Assembly: GCA_015207365.1 (NCBI GenBank)
Contig: JADEXA010000006.1
Location: 1-64,000, forward strand
Reading direction: 5' to 3'
Source: Vacuolonema iberomarrocanum LEGE 07170
GTDB lineage: Bacteria; Cyanobacteriota; Cyanobacteriia; Elainellales; Elainellaceae
DNA length: 64,000 nt
Shown here: positions 49,952-56,730 of the stretch, piece by piece
How positions within the stretch are numbered: the stretch's first letter is position 1
Layout of the letters: each line of letters starts with the position of its first letter
Notes under the pieces: model-generated
Databases searched by the model: none
What the model was told of the DNA's origin: nothing
What the model saw: only the letters and a program-made list of their open reading frames with translations
Position numbers and translations under genes: made by a program

Positions 49952-50215
49952 TTATGCCAAATGCATCTTCAGTACGGAGCGAGGAGCACGCCGCACCTTA
50001 CAGCGAATTGTCTCATGCCCTAGTCGACTGCACGCTTCAAACCGATGGCAACCCGAAAATCCGTAATACTCGCCTTCTACTTCCAGCACGTCGATCGGTT
50101 CCTGTAAGCCAATTTCGGCGATCGATTGCATCAGAGCTTCTACCTTGGTGGCGTCGTTTTGCCGATACAAAGGACGGCGTATTTTTGCAATCGGGACATC
50201 CTCAATCCGCATCAT
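49952..50215 (-). CDS. srx: Sulfiredoxin
   Basis: An 87-residue enzyme that uses ATP to repair sulfinylated 2-Cys peroxiredoxins. The active-site loop is FSGCHRFEA with C56; the ParB-like fold features IRRPLYRQNDATKVEAL and LQEPIDVLEVEGEYYGFSGCHR are complete. Length is normal for cyanobacteria. First gene of a three-gene operon with a dehydrogenase and cupin. Divergent from the M14-like gene across a 177-bp spacer, which probably holds both promoters. Confidence 0.94.
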   Translation of the reverse strand: MMRIEDVPIAKIRRPLYRQNDATKVEALMQSIAEIGLQEPIDVLEVEGEYYGFSGCHRFEACSRLGHETIRCKVRRAPRSVLKMHLA

Positions 50216-50392
50216 TGCCCTCCAAACATCATTTCTTTAAGCATACTCATAACGAGTACGCGTTGCAATTTAAATGCTTCAAAAATGAAACCCTGCCTAC
50301 TGTTCAATGGTTAGAGCTCGCTGCTGGGAGCGTCATACCCGATCAAATTATCGCCTCTGGCTACCATCGAAGAGGCGTTAGCGGATACTGCC

Positions 50393-51331
50393 ATGGAATG
50401 GGCTGATTTGAAACAGCTAGATAGGTTAATTCAGAAAACGCAGGATTTGGGCGCGTGTGTTGAGGAAATCGGTGTATCGGGTGAGGGGCGATCGCTCTAC
50501 GGAGTAACGGTCGGAGGTACACAGGCGACGCCTACCGTTGTGATTGTGGCTGGATGTCATGCCGATGAAGTCATCGGCCCCCTCACGGCGATCTTCATGC
50601 TGCAGACCTTGCTCCGCGATGAGCGGCTATCCGTGAAGGTTTGCGTTGTCCCAGTGGCGGATCCAGATTTTGTCTTTCGCAATGCTACCGATCTGCCTGC
50701 TACGGTTACCTTACAAGCACTGCTCAAGCTCAAGCATCAGCGAGATTTAGAGGGGCATTTCACCGCAGATACGTATCCAGAGTGTGTCGCCATTCGTCGA
50801 TGGATCGAGCAGCTTGAGCGAGTGGATGCCTATGTCTCGCTCCACTCTGCCCATTGCATTAGTCCTGGCTTATTTTTCTATGTCGGCAGCCCATCTAATT
50901 TGGGCTGGGTCCGCCAAGTGGCCGATCGGGTTGCGACGGCAACGCCGGATTGGATTCCATTATTGCCTGACGATCCAACGGGGCTTTCTCAAACAACCTT
51001 GTCACCCGGATTTTTCGAACTGGGAATACCAGCTTATACAGACCTGAGTGCGTCTCATCCTGGTAGTTCGCTCGCGTTTGTGGCCCATTGCTTTCAACCT
51101 CAGTATCTTGGGGCGTCAGAAATCCCGTTGGCTGTTTGTTCTGAGTTAGCACAAGCCTCCCTTGCCGAGATCGACCAATGCAACCGAGAGGTTCGGCAGC
51201 AAGGACACACAAGCTATTCATTTCAAGAAATAGACTTAGACACTCAACTTCGCATCATGGAGACCTGGATTGGATCCGTCATCAACCAGATGGCAGCGAT
51301 CGCACAACCTGACAGCAGAATAGATATTTAG
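50393..51331 (+). CDS. M14-family / aspartoacylase-like zinc amidohydrolase
   Basis: A 312-residue enzyme with zinc ligands H56 and E59 (VAGCHADEVIGP) and H151 or H154 (LHSAH). The early GEGRSLYGVTVGG is a typical M14 substrate-edge strand. Such enzymes cut C-terminal residues or N-acyl bonds; the substrate is not clear. Coding character extends upstream of the ATG at 50393 for about 25 codons (KLSPLATIEEALADTA) without a standard start, so the true start may be earlier or nonstandard. It is divergent from sulfiredoxin. A hairpin repeat follows the stop. Confidence 0.8.
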   Translation: MEWADLKQLDRLIQKTQDLGACVEEIGVSGEGRSLYGVTVGGTQATPTVVIVAGCHADEVIGPLTAIFMLQTLLRDERLSVKVCVVPVADPDFVFRNATDLPATVTLQALLKLKHQRDLEGHFTADTYPECVAIRRWIEQLERVDAYVSLHSAHCISPGLFFYVGSPSNLGWVRQVADRVATATPDWIPLLPDDPTGLSQTTLSPGFFELGIPAYTDLSASHPGSSLAFVAHCFQPQYLGASEIPLAVCSELAQASLAEIDQCNREVRQQGHTSYSFQEIDLDTQLRIMETWIGSVINQMAAIAQPDSRIDI

Positions 51332-51358
51332 GACTTATTTTCCGAAGGCTAGAATCAA

Positions 51359-51401
51359 ATTATTTTTGAAACTCTTGTGCCGCAAGGGTTTCAAAAATAA
51401 T
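51359..51401. repeat. Hairpin repeat family C, copy 3
   Basis: A 21-bp stem around one base, ATTATTTTTGAAAC outside and CTTGTG/CGCAAG core, with two G-U-type pairs. Very similar to 24910-24960 (ATTATTTTTGAAACCCTTGCG). Confidence 0.8.
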
Positions 51402-51593
51402 CCGTAGTGGGGTCTGGGCAAAAAAGGATAACGTTTGCTTTGGTTTGGCGGGATCGGGTCGACGCCTTCCACAGCTAAGCGACATGAAATGCAATACAAC
51501 TCCAAGCAAACCGCTCGATATTCTGGAGATAGAGGACGTTTGCTTTTCTGCACTGCAACCTGAACACTCGGTTCACTGTAAGGGATGTGCGTT

Positions 51594-52283
51594 ATGTGTT
51601 TCTCCGCAACCGCAAGCTTTGCACTCAGTTCCGCCTTGTTACCGATGGGCGGGTGGTGTTTTCAGAAAGCCTGGAAGGGCGATCGCCATTTCCTTCCCTT
51701 GGCGGCCTTCCCTATGGCGTTTGGTGTGCAGCAGGCGATCGAAGGGTTTGTCTGGTTGGGTTTGGGAACCCATGATCTAGCTCTGACTTGCCAAGCTGCG
51801 ACTGGGTTTGTATCTTTCTCCCACGGATTCTGGTTGTTTTGGACCCCGTTCATGGTGTCAATGCTCGAAGTGCGTCCATGGGTGCGATGGCTTTGGCGGG
51901 CCATGGCTTGCATCGGATTTGCCTATGGGGCCTATTTCTTGATGCCACTAGCCGTTCACCCTGATTGGCTCTCCGTCACCATCCAAAACCAGACCCTCAA
52001 CTATAGCCTTCAGATCCTCATTCCTCATCCCGCCTTGAAACTTTTGGGGCAGGTGGTATATGTGGTCACAATTTTGGCTCCGCTGTTGTTGATCAGCCAC
52101 CCATCGGTGCAGGGTTTGGGCTGGCTTGTGCTGGGGTCGCTCTTGGCAACAACCTACGTCTTCCCCGGTGGCTTGGTTTCTGTCTGGTGCTTCTTTGCGG
52201 CTATTTCCTCTGCCTATGTAGGCTACCTGTTTGGCCAAAATGTTGAATCCACGCTCGAAACCCTACCTGTCAGAGACGCATAA
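51594..52283 (+). CDS. DUF6629 membrane protein
   Basis: A 229-residue protein starting MCFSATASFALSS, the conserved opening of DUF6629. It has about seven hydrophobic segments, with GVQQAIEGFVWLGLG and ISHPSVQGLGWLVLGS among conserved parts. I start at the second of two close ATGs for this reason. The function of the family is unknown. It is monocistronic, between a hairpin repeat and the 52431 gene. Confidence 0.8.
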   Translation: MCFSATASFALSSALLPMGGWCFQKAWKGDRHFLPLAAFPMAFGVQQAIEGFVWLGLGTHDLALTCQAATGFVSFSHGFWLFWTPFMVSMLEVRPWVRWLWRAMACIGFAYGAYFLMPLAVHPDWLSVTIQNQTLNYSLQILIPHPALKLLGQVVYVVTILAPLLLISHPSVQGLGWLVLGSLLATTYVFPGGLVSVWCFFAAISSAYVGYLFGQNVESTLETLPVRDA

Positions 52284-52430
52284 GCCAATTCTGGACAAAT
52301 CTTGAGCCCAAAGATTGCGGTTTGATGTCTTTTTTTAAGGCGGTTAACATTCTGCAAACTTATCGAAATAAAGGGTGGCGATCGCCCGAAGCCTATGGCC
52401 TAATGAAAACAGAGTTAGGTACATATACTC

Positions 52431-52655
52431 ATGGCTGACATCGATTTCGTCTTATACGCCTCCCTGACACAGCTCTTGCCTGAATTGCTCCGCGACCACC
52501 CCTACGGTATCTACGAGCTGGCAAGAGAATGCTCGAAGCGCATGAACCAACCCCTCTGTGAAACTATGACCGCTTTGGGCGAAGCATTGAACGAATTGTC
52601 TCAACGGGGCAAAATTACCTACGATCGCCGCAACAACTCGCTGCTCCTGAACTAA
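52431..52655 (+). CDS. Small conserved protein, function unknown
   Basis: A 74-residue soluble protein (MADIDFVLYASLTQLLPELLRDHPYGIYELARECSKRMN...). Its predicted all-helical form followed by ITYDRRNNSLLLN could be a winged-helix-like fold, but I know no function. It looks like a short cyanobacterial family. A good terminator lies 130 bp downstream at 52788. Confidence 0.65.
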   Translation: MADIDFVLYASLTQLLPELLRDHPYGIYELARECSKRMNQPLCETMTALGEALNELSQRGKITYDRRNNSLLLN

Positions 52656-52787
52656 TTTCGCCTTTCTAGTCGCCTCGTTCCAGGGGTTCATGATGGCTTT
52701 TCCGCAAGAGTGAGCTTTGGCCATCGACGACTGAACTGAGGTTGGCGCAAAACCTGTCATTGCGGACAACAAAAACCAACCCCCTCG

Positions 52788-52809
52788 AAAACCCGCGAAA
52801 GCGGGTTTT
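52788..52809 (+). terminator. Rho-independent terminator
   Basis: AAAACCCGC-GAAA-GCGGGTTTT, a stable stem with a GAAA tetraloop and a T-run, after the small gene at 52431. Confidence 0.88.
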
Positions 52810-52862
52810 ACTTATTTAGCCGCTGTGCAAACCAGTTCATTGTCTTAACCAACGTGAGTTCG

Positions 52863-53012
52863 GGATAAGAAAATCTGGCGGTTGAAATCGTGACTAGCGG
52901 AAGGAAACCCCGCCATCGCGCGCTTGCGCGGGTTCTCAAGCTAGTACTTTTCGTAGTCCGCAACGGCAGACTTTGTTCTGATAGCCGCGACTTTAGTCAC
53001 CAGAACTTATTC
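52863..53012 (+). ncRNA. Structured RNA candidate, possibly 6S RNA
   Basis: The two ends pair over a long distance: GGATAAG (52863-52869) with CTTATTC (53006-53012), TCTGG (52874-52878) with CCAGA (53000-53004), TGACTA (52891-52896) with TAGTCA (52994-52999), and GCGG (52897-52900) with CCGC (52985-52988). A 12-base bulge interrupts only the 5' side, and inner hairpins (CGCGCTTGCGCG) can form. A long interrupted rod closing on an unpaired inner region is the 6S RNA layout, and the size is close to the family's lower range. The alternative is another cyanobacterial regulatory RNA. I cannot confirm either by sequence alone. A U-rich stem-loop at 53017-53054 could end transcription. Confidence 0.5.
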
Positions 53013-53016
53013 AATC

Positions 53017-53054
53017 AGCTGGCTTTTCCACCTAAATTAAGTGGGTTTTTGCCA
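53017..53054 (+). terminator. Possible terminator of the RNA candidate
   Basis: AGCTGGC (53018-53024) pairs with GCCAGC (53051-53056), with CCAC/GTGG inside and a T-run (GGGTTTTTG) on the 3' side. The stem is interrupted, so it is only suggestive. Confidence 0.35.
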
Positions 53055-53264
53055 GCAACAAATAAGCTGCGATGGCGTCATGATCGCTAGAAATCTGTGA
53101 AGGCTAAGGGGCTCAAGCGTGGCAGATAAAGCCGTGTGCATCTAGAACTGCAACTGTTGATTTTTGCCATGGGCGATTGTTTGACAACGGCATTTCCTCG
53201 CCACCCATGTATTTTGTCAAGCTGACAGGGCTTACGAAAAACTTGTGTAATCCGGAGTGAATTT

Positions 53265-53330
53265 GTTGATTTTGTGGTCGCGTCGCGTCCACAAAATCAA
53301 CCAGATGCGTAAGTCCTGGAACAAAATGCG
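53265..53330. repeat. Hairpin repeat family E, copy 2
   Basis: An 18-bp stem with one mismatch (GTTGATTTTGTGG, core CGCG) at 53265-53301, followed by two direct copies of ATGCGTAAGTCyTGG (53305 and 53326). The flank is shared with 56634-56726. Confidence 0.75.
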
Positions 53331-53408
53331 TAAGTCTTGGCTGAGTAATATGGTGGATGGAATGGCTGGGAATGGCCAAAAAATTATGACAGGAAGGCAG
53401 GCTAAGGA

Positions 53409-54272
53409 ATGAAGTGGATTTTGATGGGCTTGGCGATCGCCGCTGCTGTTTATGGTGGGATGAGCGCACTCCTGTATATGCGTCAGACGCGCCTCATTTT
53501 CTTCCCTGACGAAGCCCTGGAAAGTACACCTGCTGATGTAGGGGTAGATTTTGAGGAAGTTTGGATCGAGATTCCTGTCGTTGATGGCGTGGAACGGGTG
53601 CATGGGTGGTGGATGCCCGCCAGCGGAACCCCCCAAGGAGAAAGGGGAGCACTGCTTTACCTCCATGGCAATGGGGCAAATATTGGGGCAAATGTGAACC
53701 ATGCGGCACGCTTTCACCAGATGGGGTTGTCGGTATTGCTGGTCGATTATCGTGGCTATGGCATGAGTGATGGAGCTTTTCCCCAAGAAGCCACCGTGTA
53801 CCAAGATGCCCAAGCGTCCTGGGATTTTCTGGTGAACGAACTGGGCTATGCTCCAGAGCAGGTGTTCATTTATGGACATTCCCTGGGAGGTGCGATCGCC
53901 ATTGACTTAGCAGTGCGCCAACCCGACGCGGCTGGGCTGATTGTGCAAAGCTCCTTTACCTCCATTCTAGACATGACACACCGCACCACCCCATTTGGCT
54001 GGCTCCCGGTTGATCAACTGCTGACCCAGCGCTTTGACTCCATCGCTAAAGTGCCACAGTTGCAAATGCCGGTCTTTTTTATGCATGGCTTGGAAGACGG
54101 GCAAGTGCCAGCGGATATGAGCGAGACGCTCTACACCGCATCGCCGGATCCGAAACAGCTCTGGCTGGTTCCAGATGCTGGCCACAATGACCTTGCCCGT
54201 GTTACGGGCCCCGAATTTTTTATCCAGGTTGAGGCGTTTCTCGCCTCCGTGCAGCCCCTACAGACGCGGTAA
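53409..54272 (+). CDS. Membrane-anchored alpha/beta hydrolase (ABHD13/17-like)
   Basis: A 287-residue hydrolase. An N-terminal membrane segment (MKWILMGLAIAAAVYGGMSALLYM, about 4-24) is followed by the hydrolase: LLYLHGNGANIGANV oxyanion strand, VDYRGYGMSDG, nucleophile S158 in YGHSLGGAIAI, FFMHGLEDGQVP for the acid and VPDAGHNDL for the histidine. This matches the eukaryote-like ABHD13/ABHD17 type (serine hydrolases, including depalmitoylating enzymes). The bacterial substrate is unknown. It ends beside a hairpin repeat. Confidence 0.9.
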   Translation: MKWILMGLAIAAAVYGGMSALLYMRQTRLIFFPDEALESTPADVGVDFEEVWIEIPVVDGVERVHGWWMPASGTPQGERGALLYLHGNGANIGANVNHAARFHQMGLSVLLVDYRGYGMSDGAFPQEATVYQDAQASWDFLVNELGYAPEQVFIYGHSLGGAIAIDLAVRQPDAAGLIVQSSFTSILDMTHRTTPFGWLPVDQLLTQRFDSIAKVPQLQMPVFFMHGLEDGQVPADMSETLYTASPDPKQLWLVPDAGHNDLARVTGPEFFIQVEAFLASVQPLQTR

Positions 54273-54374
54273 TATCAAATCCGGTTAAGTAGCCGTAAAA
54301 CCCAATTATCGTTTGTGGCCGCTGCATTGCAGCGGCCACAAACGATAATTGGGTTCTTCAACCGGATTTGATAT
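54272..54374. repeat. Hairpin repeat family F, copy 1
   Basis: A 103-bp element with two nested stems. The outer is ATATCAAATCCGGTT (15 bp) and the inner 28 bp (AACCCAATTATCGTTTGTGG...), perfect, with core GGCCGCTGCA/TGCAGCGGCC. A copy with two paired substitutions is at 55723-55829. The left end overlaps the hydrolase stop. Confidence 0.9.
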
Positions 54375-54377
54375 AAG

Positions 54378-55262
54378 TTACGGATTTACCACAAGGCTGG
54401 CATCGAGCGGCAAAAACCGTCCGTTCTGATGGATCCAGGCAATGCCGTCGGGATCTAGAGTTTGGCTCCAAGTGCTGAAGCCATCCTGGTTCTTGCGCCG
54501 ACTAATGGTGCTGGGACTAACATCCAGGCGTGCTGCTAGGCGTGCGCCAGAGAGGGCTCCGCTCTGGTCACCTTCCGCCAAATCGAGATACAGATCCCAC
54601 AACGTTGCCAACACCAGCAGGAAAAGCAATACAACAGCTTCCGGGCGTTGCAACAGGCGTGAGACTTCAGCGTCATCTCCATGACTCGATTCACCCAGGG
54701 TCAGTGCATCTGCTAAGGCACCACGCTCCAAATCGGTTGGGGCCGTAGATGTCATCGGTTCAGGAGATGTGGGAGCGATCGCAGGCGCTGGCGCTGGGTC
54801 ACTATTCGACATGGGAGAGATTGGGGCTGGGGTTACAGGTTCGCTCGGTGCAGAAGATAGGGGTTCTACAGGGGTTTCCGCAGGGGGAACGGGAGAGTTT
54901 TCGTTCTGCGGACGTACCTCTGGGGTATCAGATTGATAGTTGGTCATGCTTGTTGTTGACTCAGGCTCCATGGTCACTGCCAAATGCTGCTTCCATGCTA
55001 CAGATTCTTCTCCCAATTTCTGCCCATAAAGCCGGATTTGTTCAATTGATTTCATTCTCAATTCGTCCGCTAGCCTACGCATGACGGTCGCCATTCGCGT
55101 TGCATCGGGAACCACATCGCCTGAAAGAACTACGTGCAGCGTGCGATCGCGCCGTGCGGCTTGCGATCGCACCCCCAACGGACTGAGTACCCGATTGAGC
55201 ATTGCTGCTATTACCCTGGGATCGCCTTCACGGGCACGTTCCAGAATATCCTGAGACGGCAT
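54378..55262 (-). CDS. Protein with N-terminal repeat module, membrane segment and helix-turn-helix
   Basis: A 294-residue protein. The first 95 residues are the module also found twice at 39252-40466 (ILERAREGDPRVIAAMLNRVL, RLADELRMKSIEQIRLYGQKLGEESVAWKQ). A Pro/Ser/Glu linker (about 105-180) precedes one hydrophobic segment (RPEAVVLLFLLVLATLWDLYL, about 210-230). The end reads LSGARLAARLDVSPSTISRRKNQDGFSTW, a helix-turn-helix-like stretch. If it binds DNA, it would do so beside the membrane. Phased TGAC repeats lie upstream at 55372-55414. I do not recognise a named family. Confidence 0.65.
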   Translation of the reverse strand: MPSQDILERAREGDPRVIAAMLNRVLSPLGVRSQAARRDRTLHVVLSGDVVPDATRMATVMRRLADELRMKSIEQIRLYGQKLGEESVAWKQHLAVTMEPESTTSMTNYQSDTPEVRPQNENSPVPPAETPVEPLSSAPSEPVTPAPISPMSNSDPAPAPAIAPTSPEPMTSTAPTDLERGALADALTLGESSHGDDAEVSRLLQRPEAVVLLFLLVLATLWDLYLDLAEGDQSGALSGARLAARLDVSPSTISRRKNQDGFSTWSQTLDPDGIAWIHQNGRFLPLDASLVVNP

Positions 55263-55371
55263 ACAACCTATTTCTCTCGTTTCAAAAAGAATTTTAAAAG
55301 GGGAACATTCAAAAATAGCTAGACCCAGGGCAAGGAAACGGACGGTATAGGCCCTGCCGTTGCCCCAGACT

Positions 55372-55414
55372 TGACTAAAATGACCAAAATTGACCGAGTT
55401 TGATAGAAATTGAC
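55372..55414. promoter_or_regulatory. Helically phased TGAC repeats
   Basis: TGAC, TGAC, TGAC, TGAT and TGAC begin at 55372, 55381, 55391, 55401 and 55411, spaced 9, 10, 10 and 10 bp, each followed by A-rich bases. Such phasing puts the sites on one face of the helix, as in an operator bound by a multimer. It lies 110 bp upstream of the HTH gene. Confidence 0.45.
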
Positions 55415-55722
55415 AGTTTCGAGGGTGAGAATTTATTTATCTTGACATAAAGAATTTTTCCTTTTGCTAACCAAAATCTGAACGGCTGATCGTTTTTATT
55501 AAATCAATGATTGTATTGGCATGTACTGATGGTGTACTGATAATAGATCAGAGCGGGGATCGCTCTGCTATTCTCCTCACAAGTTGCAACAGCCCTTCAT
55601 ATCTTGCCGTTGCCCGCACTCCAAAAGGCTATACAGCAATCCGAAATCGGATGTGAAAGTGGGGCGAGCATAGCCCAACCTACCTTTTATATCCGAGTCC
55701 ACAAATCATTTGAGATCGCTAT

Positions 55723-55829
55723 ATGACATCGGACCCGGTTAAATAGCCATAAAACCCAACTATCGTTTGTGCCCGCTGCAAAGCAGCGGGCACAAACGAT
55801 AGTTGGGTTCTTCAACCGGATTTGATATG
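55723..55829. repeat. Hairpin repeat family F, copy 2
   Basis: A 27-bp perfect inner stem at 55753-55809 (core CCCGCTGC, loop AAA). It matches 54299-54355 except two positions per arm, and in both places the complementary base changed too. The outer stem is partly decayed (ATATGACATCGGAC on the left). Confidence 0.9.
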
Positions 55830-55876
55830 AGATCCCAAAATCAGCATAAGATTGCCACTGAAACCAACATTGGGGA

Positions 55877-56578
55877 ATGGCAAGGTCTATGGATTCTGGT
55901 GCGATGATTGAGGTTTTCGATCGAACGATCGACAATCCAGGGTTTATTACCCCGGTGCTATCGCCGCAGGCATGGCAGCAGCATTTTGCGCAGCCTGCGA
56001 TGTCGCTGGGTATCTTGGCCTCGGGAAGTGGCAGCAACTTTGAGGCGATCGCCCAGCGCATTGCCGAGGGCAGGCTCAACGCCAGCATTCGCCTGATGAT
56101 TTACAACAACCCCGATGCCAAAGCCGCCGAACGAGCCGACCGTTGGCAGATTCCCAAGCGACTCCTCAATCATCGCGAGTTTGAGAGCCGGGAAGCATTG
56201 GATCAGGCGATTGTCAGTGCCTTCCAGGAGCAGAATATAGAGTGGGTCGTGATGGCAGGCTGGATGCGGATCGTAACCAATGGGCTAATCGACGCATTTC
56301 CTGGTCGCGTGCTGAATATCCATCCCAGCCTGCTACCGTCCTTCAAAGGCGCTCATGCTATCGAGCAGGCGATCGCTGCCCAGGTTCGCGTCACGGGTTG
56401 CACCGTCCATCGGGTTTCCCTTGAAGTAGATAGCGGCCCCATCTTGCTCCAAGCTGCCGTCCCACTTCTCCCAGACGACACCCCAGACACCCTGCACCGC
56501 CGCATTCAAACCCAAGAGCACCAGATCTACCCCCAGGCGATCGCCCTTGCCTCTCTCCTGCCAATCCCCACAGAATGA
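55877..56578 (+). CDS. purN: Phosphoribosylglycinamide formyltransferase (GAR transformylase)
   Basis: A 233-residue enzyme of purine synthesis that transfers a formyl group from 10-formyl-THF to GAR. LGILASGSGSNFEAIAQ opens the catalytic part, with the family signature WVVMAGWMRIV, the active-site asparagine and histidine in RVLNIHPSLLPSFKGAHA and the aspartate in VDSGPILLQAAVPLL. About 42 residues precede the catalytic fold, so the start may be an ATG inside (55889 or 55904). Monocistronic. A HIP-rich coding region. Confidence 0.93.
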   Translation: MARSMDSGAMIEVFDRTIDNPGFITPVLSPQAWQQHFAQPAMSLGILASGSGSNFEAIAQRIAEGRLNASIRLMIYNNPDAKAAERADRWQIPKRLLNHREFESREALDQAIVSAFQEQNIEWVVMAGWMRIVTNGLIDAFPGRVLNIHPSLLPSFKGAHAIEQAIAAQVRVTGCTVHRVSLEVDSGPILLQAAVPLLPDDTPDTLHRRIQTQEHQIYPQAIALASLLPIPTE

Positions 56579-56590
56579 ATCGCCGGTCTC

Positions 56591-56619
56591 ATCTGCGCCT
56601 ATCCGCGTTCATTTGCGTT
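56591..56619 (-). repeat. Short dispersed repeat, copy 2
   Basis: Reading the minus strand, AACGCAAATGAACGCGGATA followed by GGCGCAGAT, a relative of 32947-32975 in inverted orientation, 12 bp after purN. Confidence 0.5.
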
Positions 56620-56633
56620 TTACTCGTCACTAC

Positions 56634-56726
56634 CAGGACTTGCGTGATCTTGAGGCATTTCGTTGATTTTGTGCCCGCTTCGCGGGCACAAAATCAACGA
56701 AATGCCTCAAGATCACGCAAGTCCTG
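56634..56726. repeat. Perfect 45-bp palindrome (hairpin family E, copy 3)
   Basis: Two 45-bp arms pair completely around TTC. It begins CAGGACTTGCGTGATC, passes through TTCGTTGATTTTGTG (shared with the other family E copies) and ends in the GC core CCCGC/GCGGG. It is the longest perfect palindrome in the window, between purN and the deaminase gene, which converge. Confidence 0.95.
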
Positions 56727-56730
56727 ACTA

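Larger units (their letters stand above)
52656..53408. other. Gene-free spacer holding a terminator, RNA candidate and repeat
   Basis: 753 bp. In order: the terminator 52788-52809, the structured RNA candidate 52863-53012, a second stem-loop 53017-53054, and the family E repeat 53265-53330. No protein-coding frame is convincing. Confidence 0.6.
55263..55876. other. Spacer with phased TGAC repeats and a hairpin repeat
   Basis: 614 bp between divergent genes. It holds the TGAC repeats (55372-55414), an A/T-rich promoter-like stretch (TTGACA at 55410 and 55442, each followed by a T/A-rich -10-like hexamer at 16-17 bp), and the family F hairpin 55723-55829. No gene. Confidence 0.55.

Noticed and set aside
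52890..53090. A 66-codon frame inside the structured RNA candidate
   Set aside because: The long-range base pairing explains the region better and there is no ribosome site.
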